A DNA stretch of 64,000 nt, from NCBI RefSeq assembly GCF_900101705.1, contig NZ_FNAC01000003.1, forward strand, positions 124,001 to 188,000, written 5' to 3'. Below the pieces are notes generated by a model. It made no database searches. It saw nothing but the letters and a program-made list of their open reading frames with translations, and was not told the origin of the DNA. The position numbers were made by a program, and so were the translations under genes. The stretch is from Algoriphagus faecimaris. Its GTDB lineage: Bacteria; Bacteroidota; Bacteroidia; Cytophagales; Cyclobacteriaceae. Below, piece by piece: positions 18,569 through 26,949 of this stretch. Numbering within the stretch: the first letter of the stretch is position 1; every line of letters begins with the position of its first letter.

Positions 18569-19399
18569 GTGGGAAAGAAGAAGTTGCAATTGGCGGTTTT
18601 GGACATGTACGACGGAGAACCCAATCAGGGGATGCGTTGTATCAAGGATATTCTAGATCGTTTTCATCGGGATATTAGCTACCGTGTATTTGATGTTCGG
18701 GGAAAGGCTGAAATCCCCGAAATCCGTGACTTTGATATCTACATTTCTACCGGAGGTCCGGGAGATCCGCTTCAGGGAAATGGAGAATGGGATTTGAAGT
18801 ATTTTGATTTTCTGGATCAGGTTTGGATCTGGAATCAAAATCATTCTCAAAAGAAGCAACTCTTACTCATCTGCCACTCTTTTCAGATGGCTTGTAAGCA
18901 TTTTGGGCTGGGGCAGATCACCAAGCGAAAATCTACATCATTTGGCGTGATGACCGTGCATAAAACCGTAGATGGGATGCAAGATCCGCTTTTTAGAAAT
19001 TTGGACAATCCTTTCTGGGCAGTAGATAGTAGAGACTATCAAGTAGTGCAGCCAAAAAACAGGAAGTTTAAACTCTTGGGTTCAAAAATCATCGCCTTGG
19101 AAAAAATTCGATCTCATGTAGAATATGAGCGGGCGATCATGGGGATTCGTTTCTCGGATGATATAGTGGGCACACAGTTTCATCCTGAAGCCGATCCAGT
19201 TTCATTTTTGGCCCATCTCAAAAAGCCAGAGGTTAGAGAAAAAATCATCGCTATGAAAGGAAAAGCCAAGTTTAGAACCATGCTGGAAAATCTGGTTGAC
19301 GATGCCAAAATTTATAAAACCAATGAAACTTTGATTCCCAATTTTCTGGAAAACGCCATCAAAAAACTTAGAGTAAAGGAAGTAAAAGTACTCTCCTGA
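18569..19399 (+). CDS. Class I glutamine amidotransferase-like protein of amidoligase cluster
   Basis: The 276-residue protein has a complete class I triad: Cys102 in ICHSFQ, and His205/Glu207 in GTQFHPEAD. The oxyanion strand STGGPGDP is also present. The context of the Cys (CHS rather than CxG) is unusual. A stop codon lies two codons upstream of the GTG at 18569, so the start is GTG or a later codon such as the Met at residue 13. It may supply ammonia from glutamine to a neighbouring ligase, or hydrolyse a gamma-glutamyl-type bond like gamma-glutamyl hydrolases. The ~70-residue C-terminal extension after the triad is basic. It follows the GCS2 gene by 44 bases. Confidence 0.85.
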   Translation: MGKKKLQLAVLDMYDGEPNQGMRCIKDILDRFHRDISYRVFDVRGKAEIPEIRDFDIYISTGGPGDPLQGNGEWDLKYFDFLDQVWIWNQNHSQKKQLLLICHSFQMACKHFGLGQITKRKSTSFGVMTVHKTVDGMQDPLFRNLDNPFWAVDSRDYQVVQPKNRKFKLLGSKIIALEKIRSHVEYERAIMGIRFSDDIVGTQFHPEADPVSFLAHLKKPEVREKIIAMKGKAKFRTMLENLVDDAKIYKTNETLIPNFLENAIKKLRVKEVKVLS

Positions 19400-19512
19400 G
19401 CGAAATTCAAAATAGAATTGAAAGTGTAGATTTTTAAATTTTGACCTAAGGAATAGGATAGTTTTAGTAGCCTTTGGTCTAGCCTGCTTGCCCATTTAAA
19501 AAAAGTACTGCT

Positions 19513-20706
19513 ATGAAAGAGATCCATCGATTAAGATTTAATGCCGAATTTTCGAAAGAAAAGTATGAAAGTCTTTTAGGGTCTATCGAAAAAGACTTCC
19601 ACTACAGACCTACTTTTAGAATTGCTGAGACTCCTTTTTTTATCCCCAAAGAACTTGAAAATCAACTGACTGAAGCAGCTGATGAAGTGATTGATTTTAT
19701 CAAAAGGCCTGATTTTAAGAGTTTGACACAGCAAGCGCTTGATCTCAATACTGAGGTGCCTGATGAGGATGATCATACTCAGTTTTTGGCTATTGATTTT
19801 GGGATTTGCGAAGAAGAGGGGAAGCTTATACCCAAGCTGATTGAGGTGCAGGGCTTTCCGTCTATTTTTAATTTCCAACTGCATCTATTCAGGAAATTTC
19901 AGTCAGCTTATCCTTTTCTAGCTGATTTTACACCTTACCTAAATGGCTTGGATGAGTCGGGCTATTTAGACTTGCTTTCAAAGGTTGTCTTAAATGGTCA
20001 TTCTCCTCAAGAAGTAGTGCTTTTGGAAATCGAGCCTGAGAAACAAAACACCAAGATTGACTTTTATTATTGCCATAAAGATCTTGGAATTCCGATTTGC
20101 TGTGTGACAGCAATTCGAAAAAAACACAGGAGACTTTTTTATATCGATGCTGAGGGCCAGGAAATTCAAATCAAGCGGATTTACAACCGTGTGATTTTTG
20201 ATGAGTTGGAAAGTCGCAAAGATTTAGAGTTGGATTTCAGTTTTACGGATTCACTAGAAGTAGAGTGGGCAGGACATCCCAATTGGTACACGAGGATTTC
20301 AAAATTTATTCTACCCCACCTCAAAGGTCCTTACTTTATTGATTCCAAATTGCTTAGCGAATTAGAAGCTATTCCTGATGATTTGGAAAACTATGTCCTG
20401 AAACCGCTATTTTCCTTTTCGGGTGCAGGAGTAGTTTTCAATGTAACCAAAGAAGATATTCTGGCAGTGAAAGAAAAAGAGCTTTTTATTCTCCAAAAAA
20501 AAGTCAATTACCTACCCGTGATTCAATCTCCAGATGGCAAGGTAAAAGTGGAGGTGCGTCTCTTAGCACTTTGGCCAGAAGGAGAGGAAAGGCCCACGCT
20601 CCTAGGGAATTTGGTAAGATTAAGTAGAGGAGAGATGATTGGGGTAAAGTTTAATAAGGACAAAGATTGGGTTGGTGGTTCGATTGGACTATTTGAAAAA
20701 GCCTAA
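19513..20706 (+). CDS. ATP-grasp-like protein, last gene of amidoligase cluster
   Basis: I recognise only the C-terminal half of this 397-residue protein. YVLKPLFSFSGAGV near residue 293 looks like an ATP-grasp lysine with glycine loop, followed by acidic strands (VKVEVRLLAL) and a final VGGSIGLF. The N-terminal half has no clear motif. The family may be a divergent ATP-grasp ligase. It starts 113 bases after the amidotransferase gene; that gap contains TAGCCTTTG (19468-19476), close to the phylum's TAnnTTTG box, so an extra promoter is possible. Membership of the cluster is inferred from strand and spacing. Confidence 0.65.
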   Translation: MKEIHRLRFNAEFSKEKYESLLGSIEKDFHYRPTFRIAETPFFIPKELENQLTEAADEVIDFIKRPDFKSLTQQALDLNTEVPDEDDHTQFLAIDFGICEEEGKLIPKLIEVQGFPSIFNFQLHLFRKFQSAYPFLADFTPYLNGLDESGYLDLLSKVVLNGHSPQEVVLLEIEPEKQNTKIDFYYCHKDLGIPICCVTAIRKKHRRLFYIDAEGQEIQIKRIYNRVIFDELESRKDLELDFSFTDSLEVEWAGHPNWYTRISKFILPHLKGPYFIDSKLLSELEAIPDDLENYVLKPLFSFSGAGVVFNVTKEDILAVKEKELFILQKKVNYLPVIQSPDGKVKVEVRLLALWPEGEERPTLLGNLVRLSRGEMIGVKFNKDKDWVGGSIGLFEKA

Positions 20707-20726
20707 AAAAGCCTCAAAAGAGGCTT
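20703..20726 (-). terminator. Terminator of pyrE
   Basis: A perfect 7-base stem AAGCCTC/GAGGCTT (20709-20715 and 20720-20726) with loop AAAA is followed on the minus strand by six T residues. It is placed correctly for pyrE (stop at 20750). On the plus strand no T-run follows. Confidence 0.75.
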
Positions 20727-20749
20727 AAAGTAAATGAAGTAGCGAAAGC

Positions 20750-21394
20750 TTATTTCCCCCAATTGGCAGGATCTCTTCTCCATTGAGTCAGAGATTCCAA
20801 CACATTTTCATCAATATAATTTCGCTCCAGTGCTTGGGGAAGCAGCGCTTCGTAATGCGATAGGACGATTAACTTGACTTTAGCAGATTCGAAATTTTGA
20901 TCAGCGATAGAAAATCCGTAGCTAAAAATTGCCACCATTCCGAGTACGTCAACTCCAGCATTTCGGAGGTCTTCGACAGCTTTGAGCGAACTGCCGCCTG
21001 TGGAGATCAAGTCTTCGACCACAACGACTTTTTGACCAGGACTGACTTTTCCCTCTATCATGTTTTCCATGCCGTGACCTTTGGGTTTGGATCGGACATA
21101 GACAAAGGGGAGGTCGAGTTCATTTGCCAACAGAGCGCCTTGTGGTATCCCCGCAGTGGCTACTCCTGCGATCGCTTCTACTTCCGGAAAGAAGTGCTGA
21201 ATGCTTTTTACTAAATTATCCTTGATTAGATTCCGGACTTTTGGAAAAGAAAGAGACAGGCGATTGTCACAATAGATGGGCGATTTCCATCCTGATGCCC
21301 AGGTGAAAGGTTTTTGAGGCTGTAAGCGAATGGCTTGTATTTCAAGTAATTGGTCAGCTACCTCTGCAGCTACACTTTGATCTAAAATTTCCAT
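20750..21394 (-). CDS. pyrE: Orotate phosphoribosyltransferase
   Basis: The 214 residues match PyrE, which joins orotate to phosphoribosyl pyrophosphate in pyrimidine synthesis. The PRPP-binding motif is VVVVEDLISTGGSS, and the N-terminal half has FTWASGWKSPIYCDNR, the family's orotate-contacting region. It is divergent from the NUDIX gene at 21486, with about 90 bases between the two start codons. Confidence 0.96.
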   Translation of the reverse strand: MEILDQSVAAEVADQLLEIQAIRLQPQKPFTWASGWKSPIYCDNRLSLSFPKVRNLIKDNLVKSIQHFFPEVEAIAGVATAGIPQGALLANELDLPFVYVRSKPKGHGMENMIEGKVSPGQKVVVVEDLISTGGSSLKAVEDLRNAGVDVLGMVAIFSYGFSIADQNFESAKVKLIVLSHYEALLPQALERNYIDENVLESLTQWRRDPANWGK

Positions 21395-21485
21395 ACTTCA
21401 AAAATAAGCGAATATGTTGGGAGGAGGTTGGTGCAAGGGAATTTTTTATGCATTTTTGGCAAAACCCAACCTATCCGATTCCCTA

Positions 21486-22154
21486 ATGAGAATCTTTGTC
21501 AATGATAAGCCGTTAGACCTTCTTAGCTATGAAGACCTCAATCCGGCAAAAAATTATGATGCTACTTTTCACGAATCGGATGTGCTTCCGGTCATTGGAC
21601 TTTGGAAGGATGATGTGATTTTTCACGAACCTTCTCATGATCTGATTATTAAAATACTTTACCAGCTTCGAACACGAAAGCTCAGAGATTTGGATTCGAT
21701 TACGCTTATCTCTAAAGATAAGTCGGCACTGAAGCAATTTGTCAAAAGTCGATTTTCAATCATCAAAGCGGCAGGAGGAGTTGTGACCAAAAAGTCTCAA
21801 ATTCTATTGATTTACCGTTTAGGGAAGTGGGATTTTCCCAAGGGGAAATTTGACAAGGGCGAAACGCCCGAACAATGTGCCCTTCGAGAGGTAGAAGAAG
21901 AATGCGCCATCAAGGTCAAGTTAGGTAAGCCCATTTGTAATACTTGGCATACCTATACGCACAATCGAAAGAGTATCTTGAAAAAGACCTATTGGTATAC
22001 GATGAGCTGTCTTTCTGATGAAGGAATGAAACCACAAAAAGAGGAAGGAATAGACGATATCCGTTGGTTTAGAGAAGCGGAAGCCAAAATAGCCCTGATT
22101 AATTCTTATCCTTCTATGCGCTGGCTCTTCAAGCAATTTTTAAAGCAATTCTAG
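21486..22154 (+). CDS. NUDIX hydrolase with N-terminal extension
   Basis: From the ATG at 21486 (MRIFVNDKPL) the protein has 222 residues. The Nudix box begins GKFDKGETPEQCALREVEEE, with the final G of the consensus replaced by Ala, around residues 119-140. About 100 residues precede the NUDIX fold and have no known motif. The frame continues upstream to 21414, but those 24 residues lie in the pyrE promoter region. Nudix enzymes cleave nucleoside diphosphates linked to another group; the substrate is not predictable. It overlaps the convergent coaD gene by 4 bases. Confidence 0.88.
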   Translation: MRIFVNDKPLDLLSYEDLNPAKNYDATFHESDVLPVIGLWKDDVIFHEPSHDLIIKILYQLRTRKLRDLDSITLISKDKSALKQFVKSRFSIIKAAGGVVTKKSQILLIYRLGKWDFPKGKFDKGETPEQCALREVEEECAIKVKLGKPICNTWHTYTHNRKSILKKTYWYTMSCLSDEGMKPQKEEGIDDIRWFREAEAKIALINSYPSMRWLFKQFLKQF

Positions 22155-22606
22155 ATTTCATAAGGTAGAAATTCGCTGACATTTCCTCCGTATCGATGTA
22201 CCTCCCGGATCACGGTGGAGCTGATAGCTGCGTATTGAGGAGAAGTAATCAAAAATACAGTCTCCAGATCCTCATTGAGGTAGCGATTCATTTGGCTGAT
22301 GGTGTTTTCGTATTCGAAGTCTGTGGTATTTCTCAATCCTCTCACTAAGAATCCTGCCTCGTGGGTTTTGGCTAAAGTGGAAGTCAATTCATTGTAGACA
22401 ATTACCTTGACTCTTGGTTCACTGGAATAGACGGAGTTGATCTTTTTGACCATCAGATCGATGTCAAAATAACGATTCTTTTTAGTGGAATTGTAGCCGA
22501 TACCGATGATCACCTCATCAAAAATCTCTAGACTTCTCATTACGATATCGTGATGCCCCATCGTGTAGGGATCAAATGAGCCTGGGAAAATTGCAGTTTT
22601 CTTCAT
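22151..22606 (-). CDS. coaD: Phosphopantetheine adenylyltransferase
   Basis: The 151-residue protein transfers AMP to 4'-phosphopantetheine, the fourth step of coenzyme A synthesis. The nucleotidyltransferase motif is PGSFDPYTMGHHD, and the C-terminal ISSTVIREV block is the family's second ATP-binding motif. It is full length. It converges on the NUDIX gene with a 4-base overlap. In related genomes the neighbours are often DUF3822 and rsmD; here rsmD is missing and about 250 bases separate coaD from the DUF3822 gene. Confidence 0.96.
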   Translation of the reverse strand: MKKTAIFPGSFDPYTMGHHDIVMRSLEIFDEVIIGIGYNSTKKNRYFDIDLMVKKINSVYSSEPRVKVIVYNELTSTLAKTHEAGFLVRGLRNTTDFEYENTISQMNRYLNEDLETVFLITSPQYAAISSTVIREVHRYGGNVSEFLPYEI

Positions 22607-22856
22607 GTCTCTGTCATTGATTTTTATTGGTCAAAACTTGTCCCGAACATCTCGGGAGAATCTCGCACATTTTCCGCGTTGCATCGGGGCATGCCCCTGT
22701 GTGTCGTTTGCGTCGTGCTCGATTTCATGAGTTGTTTATTTATCAGCTTCATCGCTATCGGCTATTTGAAGCCGGAGGCATTCTCCAATTCTCTTTTTTA
22801 CCCTTGGCTTACCTAAACCGATCTGTTGATAAAATCATGGTTACCCGAGGATAGCC
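22607..22856. repeat. Palindrome-rich gap between coaD and the DUF3822 gene
   Basis: This 250-base gap is richer in GC than its surroundings. It holds CCCGA/TCGGG (22642-22656) and the perfect palindrome GGGGCATGCCCC (22686-22697). A 75-codon plus-strand frame crosses it but does not look protein-like. The structure suggests a dispersed intergenic repeat or the scar of a lost gene. No second copy is visible in this window. Confidence 0.4.
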
Positions 22857-23717
22857 TTAATCAAATTGCCAGTAGATTTCCAAAAGCCCTAAATCTTTTA
22901 AATGCTTAAATCCATGCGAATAATTTTGATTAGCATGGGGAGTCAGAATTCGAAAATTATGAAAATAAGTTTTTCCCCAATCCTCCGTAATTTCAGATTT
23001 TGGAGGAACGCCGTAAAGCGTTATTCTTACATGATTTCGATCATAGTTGAGCTGCTTAATAAGGATAAGCGCGTATTTTAAAAGATCTTCTTTATCATCG
23101 AGGTCGAAGATATTGAAGGCATTGAGCTCTTGATCGGTGAATGCTGCGGCATAAAACTGATTTCCGATAATATTAATTAGGATTTCCTGACCGATAAGGT
23201 TGAAGCGCTCCTTGAACAAATAGGAAAGAAAAGAGACTGATCCATGATGAAAGCTGAGCTCACTAAATCTAGCCTGCAAATGTCTTTTGAGTTTCTCCTC
23301 TACCAAAGAAACTACCTGTAAATTATTACTGTCCAAAGGGGTATTGAAATAGAAAGACGCTTGGGGTAGTTCAGTAGAAAAACGTAGAAAGTTTGCCTCA
23401 TTACCCGTAGAAAAAAGTACTCCAGGAACTAAGCTAAATTCTTTTCGATGAAGATAGATTTTACATGGAACGTCTAGCTTCATCAATTGATCTGTGGTGA
23501 TAAGCTCATCCAGTTGATTTAATAAAAAATCAGGATAAAAGTGAACGCCAATATTGGCCTGATTCTTATCCTTGGCAAATATGACCAAGGAATCAGGGTA
23601 TAAAAAAAGTGATAAGCTCGATGTATCTTCTACATCAAACTTATCACTTTTAAATACTTTAAGTAGGTTTTCCAAAGCAGGGATGAAATTATCTCCAGTT
23701 ACCTTCTGTGGAGGCAT
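22857..23717 (-). CDS. DUF3822-family protein
   Basis: The 286-residue protein resembles the DUF3822 family of Bacteroidota, whose members have an actin/pilM-like fold by prediction; I rely on memory for the family assignment. Visible features are two alternating strand-helix halves and no signal or membrane segment. It overlaps the preceding gene by 29 bases, and no later Met would avoid the overlap without removing much of the N-terminus. Function is unknown. Conserved placement next to coaD and rsmD in relatives hints at a housekeeping role. Confidence 0.65.
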   Translation of the reverse strand: MPPQKVTGDNFIPALENLLKVFKSDKFDVEDTSSLSLFLYPDSLVIFAKDKNQANIGVHFYPDFLLNQLDELITTDQLMKLDVPCKIYLHRKEFSLVPGVLFSTGNEANFLRFSTELPQASFYFNTPLDSNNLQVVSLVEEKLKRHLQARFSELSFHHGSVSFLSYLFKERFNLIGQEILINIIGNQFYAAAFTDQELNAFNIFDLDDKEDLLKYALILIKQLNYDRNHVRITLYGVPPKSEITEDWGKTYFHNFRILTPHANQNYSHGFKHLKDLGLLEIYWQFD

Positions 23718-24270
23718 CTGTTCTAGATCCTACTTTTAGCGCTTTTTCGTTGTTGTTTAATCTTCTTTCAGGATTGATAGGGGCGGGATCTCTGATCTCA
23801 AACACGTTGATTTCATAAGAGTTTCGCTCTATTTTATCAGCAAAGAATTCGAACATTTTACCTCCTGAACCCGGTACAACTGCTAATCGCTCAAGATCAA
23901 AATCAGGATATTTTCTTTCATTGAATAGTGAATCTATCACAGCTACTGAGCCCAAGGTGTCAAAGGTTACAGTGGTCTCTTCTTTTCCGTAATCGAGAAG
24001 CTTGGTAGTTTCACTTCGCTCGATCAACCAGATTTGGCCTTCTTGGATGAAATTCTTTAAAGAATCCCAGTTGTCAGCATATTTACGGTTGGAAGCTTCA
24101 TAAGCCAACTGAGCATCTCTAAGCATTTGAAGTTTTTCGATGATGGCGCTTTCAATAAGGGCAATTCGCTTTTCTTCTTCTACTACGTCATCTACGCCTT
24201 TCCATAGAAGGTAGCCAAGGCCTAAAGCCACCAGAAAGAAAACAAAGGATAATACTTTGGTTAGGTTCAT
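23689..24270 (-). CDS. Membrane-anchored conserved hypothetical protein
   Basis: The 193-residue protein has one N-terminal hydrophobic helix (about residues 6-23) followed by a helical, charged stretch (EEEKRIALIESAIIEKLQML) and a mixed soluble domain. A type II membrane anchor with a periplasmic domain is likely. I do not recognise a family beyond its similarity to short Bacteroidota proteins found beside DUF3822. It is co-transcribed with the DUF3822 gene (29-base overlap). No function can be given. Confidence 0.65.
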   Translation of the reverse strand: MNLTKVLSFVFFLVALGLGYLLWKGVDDVVEEEKRIALIESAIIEKLQMLRDAQLAYEASNRKYADNWDSLKNFIQEGQIWLIERSETTKLLDYGKEETTVTFDTLGSVAVIDSLFNERKYPDFDLERLAVVPGSGGKMFEFFADKIERNSYEINVFEIRDPAPINPERRLNNNEKALKVGSRTDASTEGNWR

Positions 24271-24320
24271 TTTGTTGAAATTTTATAAATCTGGGTAAGG
24301 TTGAAGGTTTTTAAAACGTG

Positions 24321-24830
24321 CTATTTTAGGTATTTATTTTCAAAATTAAAATATCCTTTCCACAATCCTAAGTCTTGAAAGGATTTTATTGTCCAAAAGA
24401 TTTGATGAACTGACGCATTTGGCAATGAACGGAGCTCTTCCAAGGACATCCATGTCAATTCTTTTAATATTTGGTTTTCTTTCTCCAATTCTGGATCTGT
24501 GCCCAAGTGGAGACTGCCTCCTTTCAGTTTTACCTCAAAGAACAGCTCAACCGCATGAAGTGGAGGTTCTAGAAATTCATGAACAAAAAGGAAATCACCT
24601 ACTTCTATTTCGAGCCCAGTTTCCTCCAAATATTCTCTTTGAAGATTGGCATGAGCACTGCTGCCATATTTCATGCCTCCTCCCGGAACTGACCAAAAAT
24701 CCTGCTGATCACTCATTTGATGATTGATCATTAGGATCTTTTCAGCCTCTATCAGTACACCGTTGACTCGAGTTCTTAAGCGGTTTCCGAATTTTGTGGC
24801 AATTTGTTTACCGATTTTGTCTTGGGTCAT
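24321..24830 (-). CDS. NUDIX hydrolase (MutT-like)
   Basis: The 169 residues contain a Nudix box running from GGGMKYG to REYLEETGL (about 50-72). The REUXEEXGU half is intact, but the first conserved Glu of GX5EX7REUXEEXGU is replaced by Ser. The metal-binding Glu residues of the REYLEE part remain, so activity is likely kept. It starts 15 bases from the divergent helicase gene. Substrate unknown; the WSVPGGG stretch is typical of NTP or sugar-nucleotide hydrolases of the MutT type. Confidence 0.85.
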   Translation of the reverse strand: MTQDKIGKQIATKFGNRLRTRVNGVLIEAEKILMINHQMSDQQDFWSVPGGGMKYGSSAHANLQREYLEETGLEIEVGDFLFVHEFLEPPLHAVELFFEVKLKGGSLHLGTDPELEKENQILKELTWMSLEELRSLPNASVHQIFWTIKSFQDLGLWKGYFNFENKYLK

Positions 24831-24844
24831 GTACTTTCGTTGCT

Positions 24845-26269
24845 ATGGGTAAAGATAGAAAGACCAAATTGAAGCCATCTGTTTTGATGGAAAATTTTTT
24901 CCCTTTTCAAGCAACGGCAGGGCAGGCACAATTTTTTGAACGGATGAATCACTTCTTGGACCTTGATCCTGCCGAAAAGCCCACTTTTGTCCTCAGAGGC
25001 TATGCGGGTACGGGGAAAACTTCGGTCATTTCTGCCTTAGTTCAAGCTCTTCCCAAACTGGACTTACGTTCTTTGCTATTGGCGCCTACCGGAAGAGCAG
25101 CTAAGGTGATGAGTAATTACAGCGGTCGTGGTGCTTACACTATTCACAAAATCATTTATAAGCCTAAAGGCGATCCCGGAACGCTTGGAGGTACATTTGT
25201 CTTGCAAAAGAATTATTACAAGAATACAGTCTTTATCATTGATGAATCCTCCATGCTGGCTGATGACGGCGGGATGTCGGGAAACTTATTGGGAGACGTG
25301 ATTCAATTTGTGTTCGGCGGTGAAAATAATCGATTGATTTTTGTAGGTGATACAGCGCAGTTGCCTCCAGTGGGAAGTGAGTATAGCCCTGCCTTGGAGT
25401 CGGGTTATTTACTCCGTCATTTTAGGCTTCAAGCAGAACAAGTTGAGCTGACAGAGGTGATGCGACAGCGTTTGGCTTCGGGTATATTACAGAATGCTAC
25501 TTCCCTTCGAGAGATTCTTCTCCAAGAAGTCACTACTATCCGATTCAAAACAGCAGGCTTTAAGGATATTTATAAAATGACTGGAGAGCGTCTGGAGGAT
25601 GGTCTACGCTATGCCTATGATAAATATGGTACAGATAATACCGTGATCATCACTAGGTCCAATAAAGCAGCAGTTCAGTATAATCTTTACATCAGAAGGG
25701 TGATTCATTTTTTTGAAGATGAAATCTCAGGAGGGGACCTTTTGATGATTGTCAAAAATAACTACACCTACATGGCAGATTCGGAGAAAGTGAATTTTTT
25801 GGCCAATGGGGATATGGTAGAGGTGATGAAAATCCGAAACTTTGAGGAAATGTATGGTTTTCGATTTGCATCGCTTGAATTACGTCTGTTAGATTATCCT
25901 GAAGAGCCTCATTTCGAAGCCAAAGTCCTCCTTGACACTTTGTATTCAGCAAGCCCTTCGCTCACAAGAGAGCAATACAGGCAACTCTACGAGCAAGTTT
26001 CGGAAGACTATGCGGATATCGAAAAGAAGTCCGAGCGACTGGAACTCATACGAAAAGATCCTTACCTCAATGCACTTCAGGTGAAGTTTGCCTATGCACT
26101 TACTTGTCATAAAGCTCAAGGCGGGCAATGGCAAGCGGTTTTTGTAGATCAAGGCTATCTATCGGATGAGCAGTTAGATAAAGATTTCGTTCGATGGCTA
26201 TACACTGCTATTACCAGGTCTTCTGAGGAACTTTATTTATTGAATTTTTCACCTCAGTTTTTTGTTTAA
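24845..26269 (+). CDS. RecD-like superfamily 1 DNA helicase
   Basis: With start at 24845 (MGKDRKTK) the protein has 474 residues. The Walker A is GYAGTGKTS, the Walker B region is FIIDESSML, motif III is FVGDTAQLPPVGS, and the C-terminal UvrD-like block is TCHKAQGGQW with WLYTAITR. These mark an SF1B (RecD/Dda/Pif1-like) 5'-3' helicase without the RecBC-type N-terminus. The frame extends 17 residues upstream to 24794 but would overlap the divergent NUDIX gene. It may act in recombination or replication-fork repair; no partner is adjacent. Confidence 0.88.
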   Translation: MGKDRKTKLKPSVLMENFFPFQATAGQAQFFERMNHFLDLDPAEKPTFVLRGYAGTGKTSVISALVQALPKLDLRSLLLAPTGRAAKVMSNYSGRGAYTIHKIIYKPKGDPGTLGGTFVLQKNYYKNTVFIIDESSMLADDGGMSGNLLGDVIQFVFGGENNRLIFVGDTAQLPPVGSEYSPALESGYLLRHFRLQAEQVELTEVMRQRLASGILQNATSLREILLQEVTTIRFKTAGFKDIYKMTGERLEDGLRYAYDKYGTDNTVIITRSNKAAVQYNLYIRRVIHFFEDEISGGDLLMIVKNNYTYMADSEKVNFLANGDMVEVMKIRNFEEMYGFRFASLELRLLDYPEEPHFEAKVLLDTLYSASPSLTREQYRQLYEQVSEDYADIEKKSERLELIRKDPYLNALQVKFAYALTCHKAQGGQWQAVFVDQGYLSDEQLDKDFVRWLYTAITRSSEELYLLNFSPQFFV

Positions 26270-26421
26270 ATTGTCCCTATGAAACACTACTTAGGAAAAT
26301 TTAACACGAGTCAAAAGGTACCTTTGGCAAGGTATTTTCGATAGGAAGAGAGGATTTGAGTTGTAAAAATTTGAACTTGAATGAAAATAGTGAATATTTG
26401 AAACCAGTAATTGATAAAACC

Positions 26422-26817
26422 ATGAAAAAATTAGGATTAATCTTTAGCGTATTTGTCTTGTTGTTTTCGACACAGGCTTTTGCCCAATCAGAAAATGGCC
26501 CCGTAATCTCATTTAAGGAGAAGTCTATAGATTTTGGAGACTTGAAGCAAGGTGATAAGGTTTCACACACCTTTGAATTAACCAATACAGGTACAGCTCC
26601 CTTGGTGATTTCAAATGTAGCGGCTACCTGTGGATGTACAGTGCCAAGCTGGCCAAAAGAGCCTGTTGCTCCCGGTGCAAGTGCAAAAATTGAAGTCTCT
26701 TTCAATTCTGCAGGTAAAATGGGTAAGCAAAATTCGGTAGTAAGAATCTACTCCAATGCATCAGAGCCGATCGAAAAGGTGTCTCTGATATCAAACGTCT
26801 TACCGAAAACGAAGTAA
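26422..26817 (+). CDS. DUF1573 secreted protein
   Basis: From ATG 26422 the protein has 131 residues with a signal peptide ending QAFAQ, then a DUF1573 domain: ISFKEKSIDFGDLKQGDKV, HTFELTNTGTAPL and the hallmark ATCGCTVPSWPK. DUF1573 domains are immunoglobulin-like and are found in Bacteroidota envelope proteins; their exact role is unknown. The frame continues upstream to a TTG at 26356, but that part lacks a signal. The gene is monocistronic with a strong terminator. Confidence 0.88.
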   Translation: MKKLGLIFSVFVLLFSTQAFAQSENGPVISFKEKSIDFGDLKQGDKVSHTFELTNTGTAPLVISNVAATCGCTVPSWPKEPVAPGASAKIEVSFNSAGKMGKQNSVVRIYSNASEPIEKVSLISNVLPKTK

Positions 26818-26839
26818 TCTCGTTCTTATAAACTTATTG

Positions 26840-26871
26840 ACCTGTCAGTTTTCACTGGCAGGTTTTTTTTT
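26840..26871 (+). terminator. Terminator after the DUF1573 gene
   Basis: The 9-base stem ACCTGTCAG/CTGGCAGGT (26840-26848 and 26855-26863, one wobble pair) is followed by a run of nine T residues on the plus strand, 23 bases after the stop codon. Confidence 0.85.
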
Positions 26872-26949
26872 GTCAAAAGAGAAAAGTTTCACCTTTACTG
26901 ACTAAATGAACCCCTGCGTTCGATTTGGGGTTCACTCTCTTTGTAATCT

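Noticed and set aside
22627..22854. 75-codon plus-strand frame between coaD and DUF3822
   Set aside because: The composition follows the GC-rich palindromes rather than a protein, and no family resemblance is visible.
26324..26341. Second sigma-54-like match upstream of the DUF1573 gene
   Set aside because: TGGCA and TTTTC positions fit partly, but the essential GC doublet at -12 is TC. It shows how easily such matches arise by chance and lowers my trust in the groES site.
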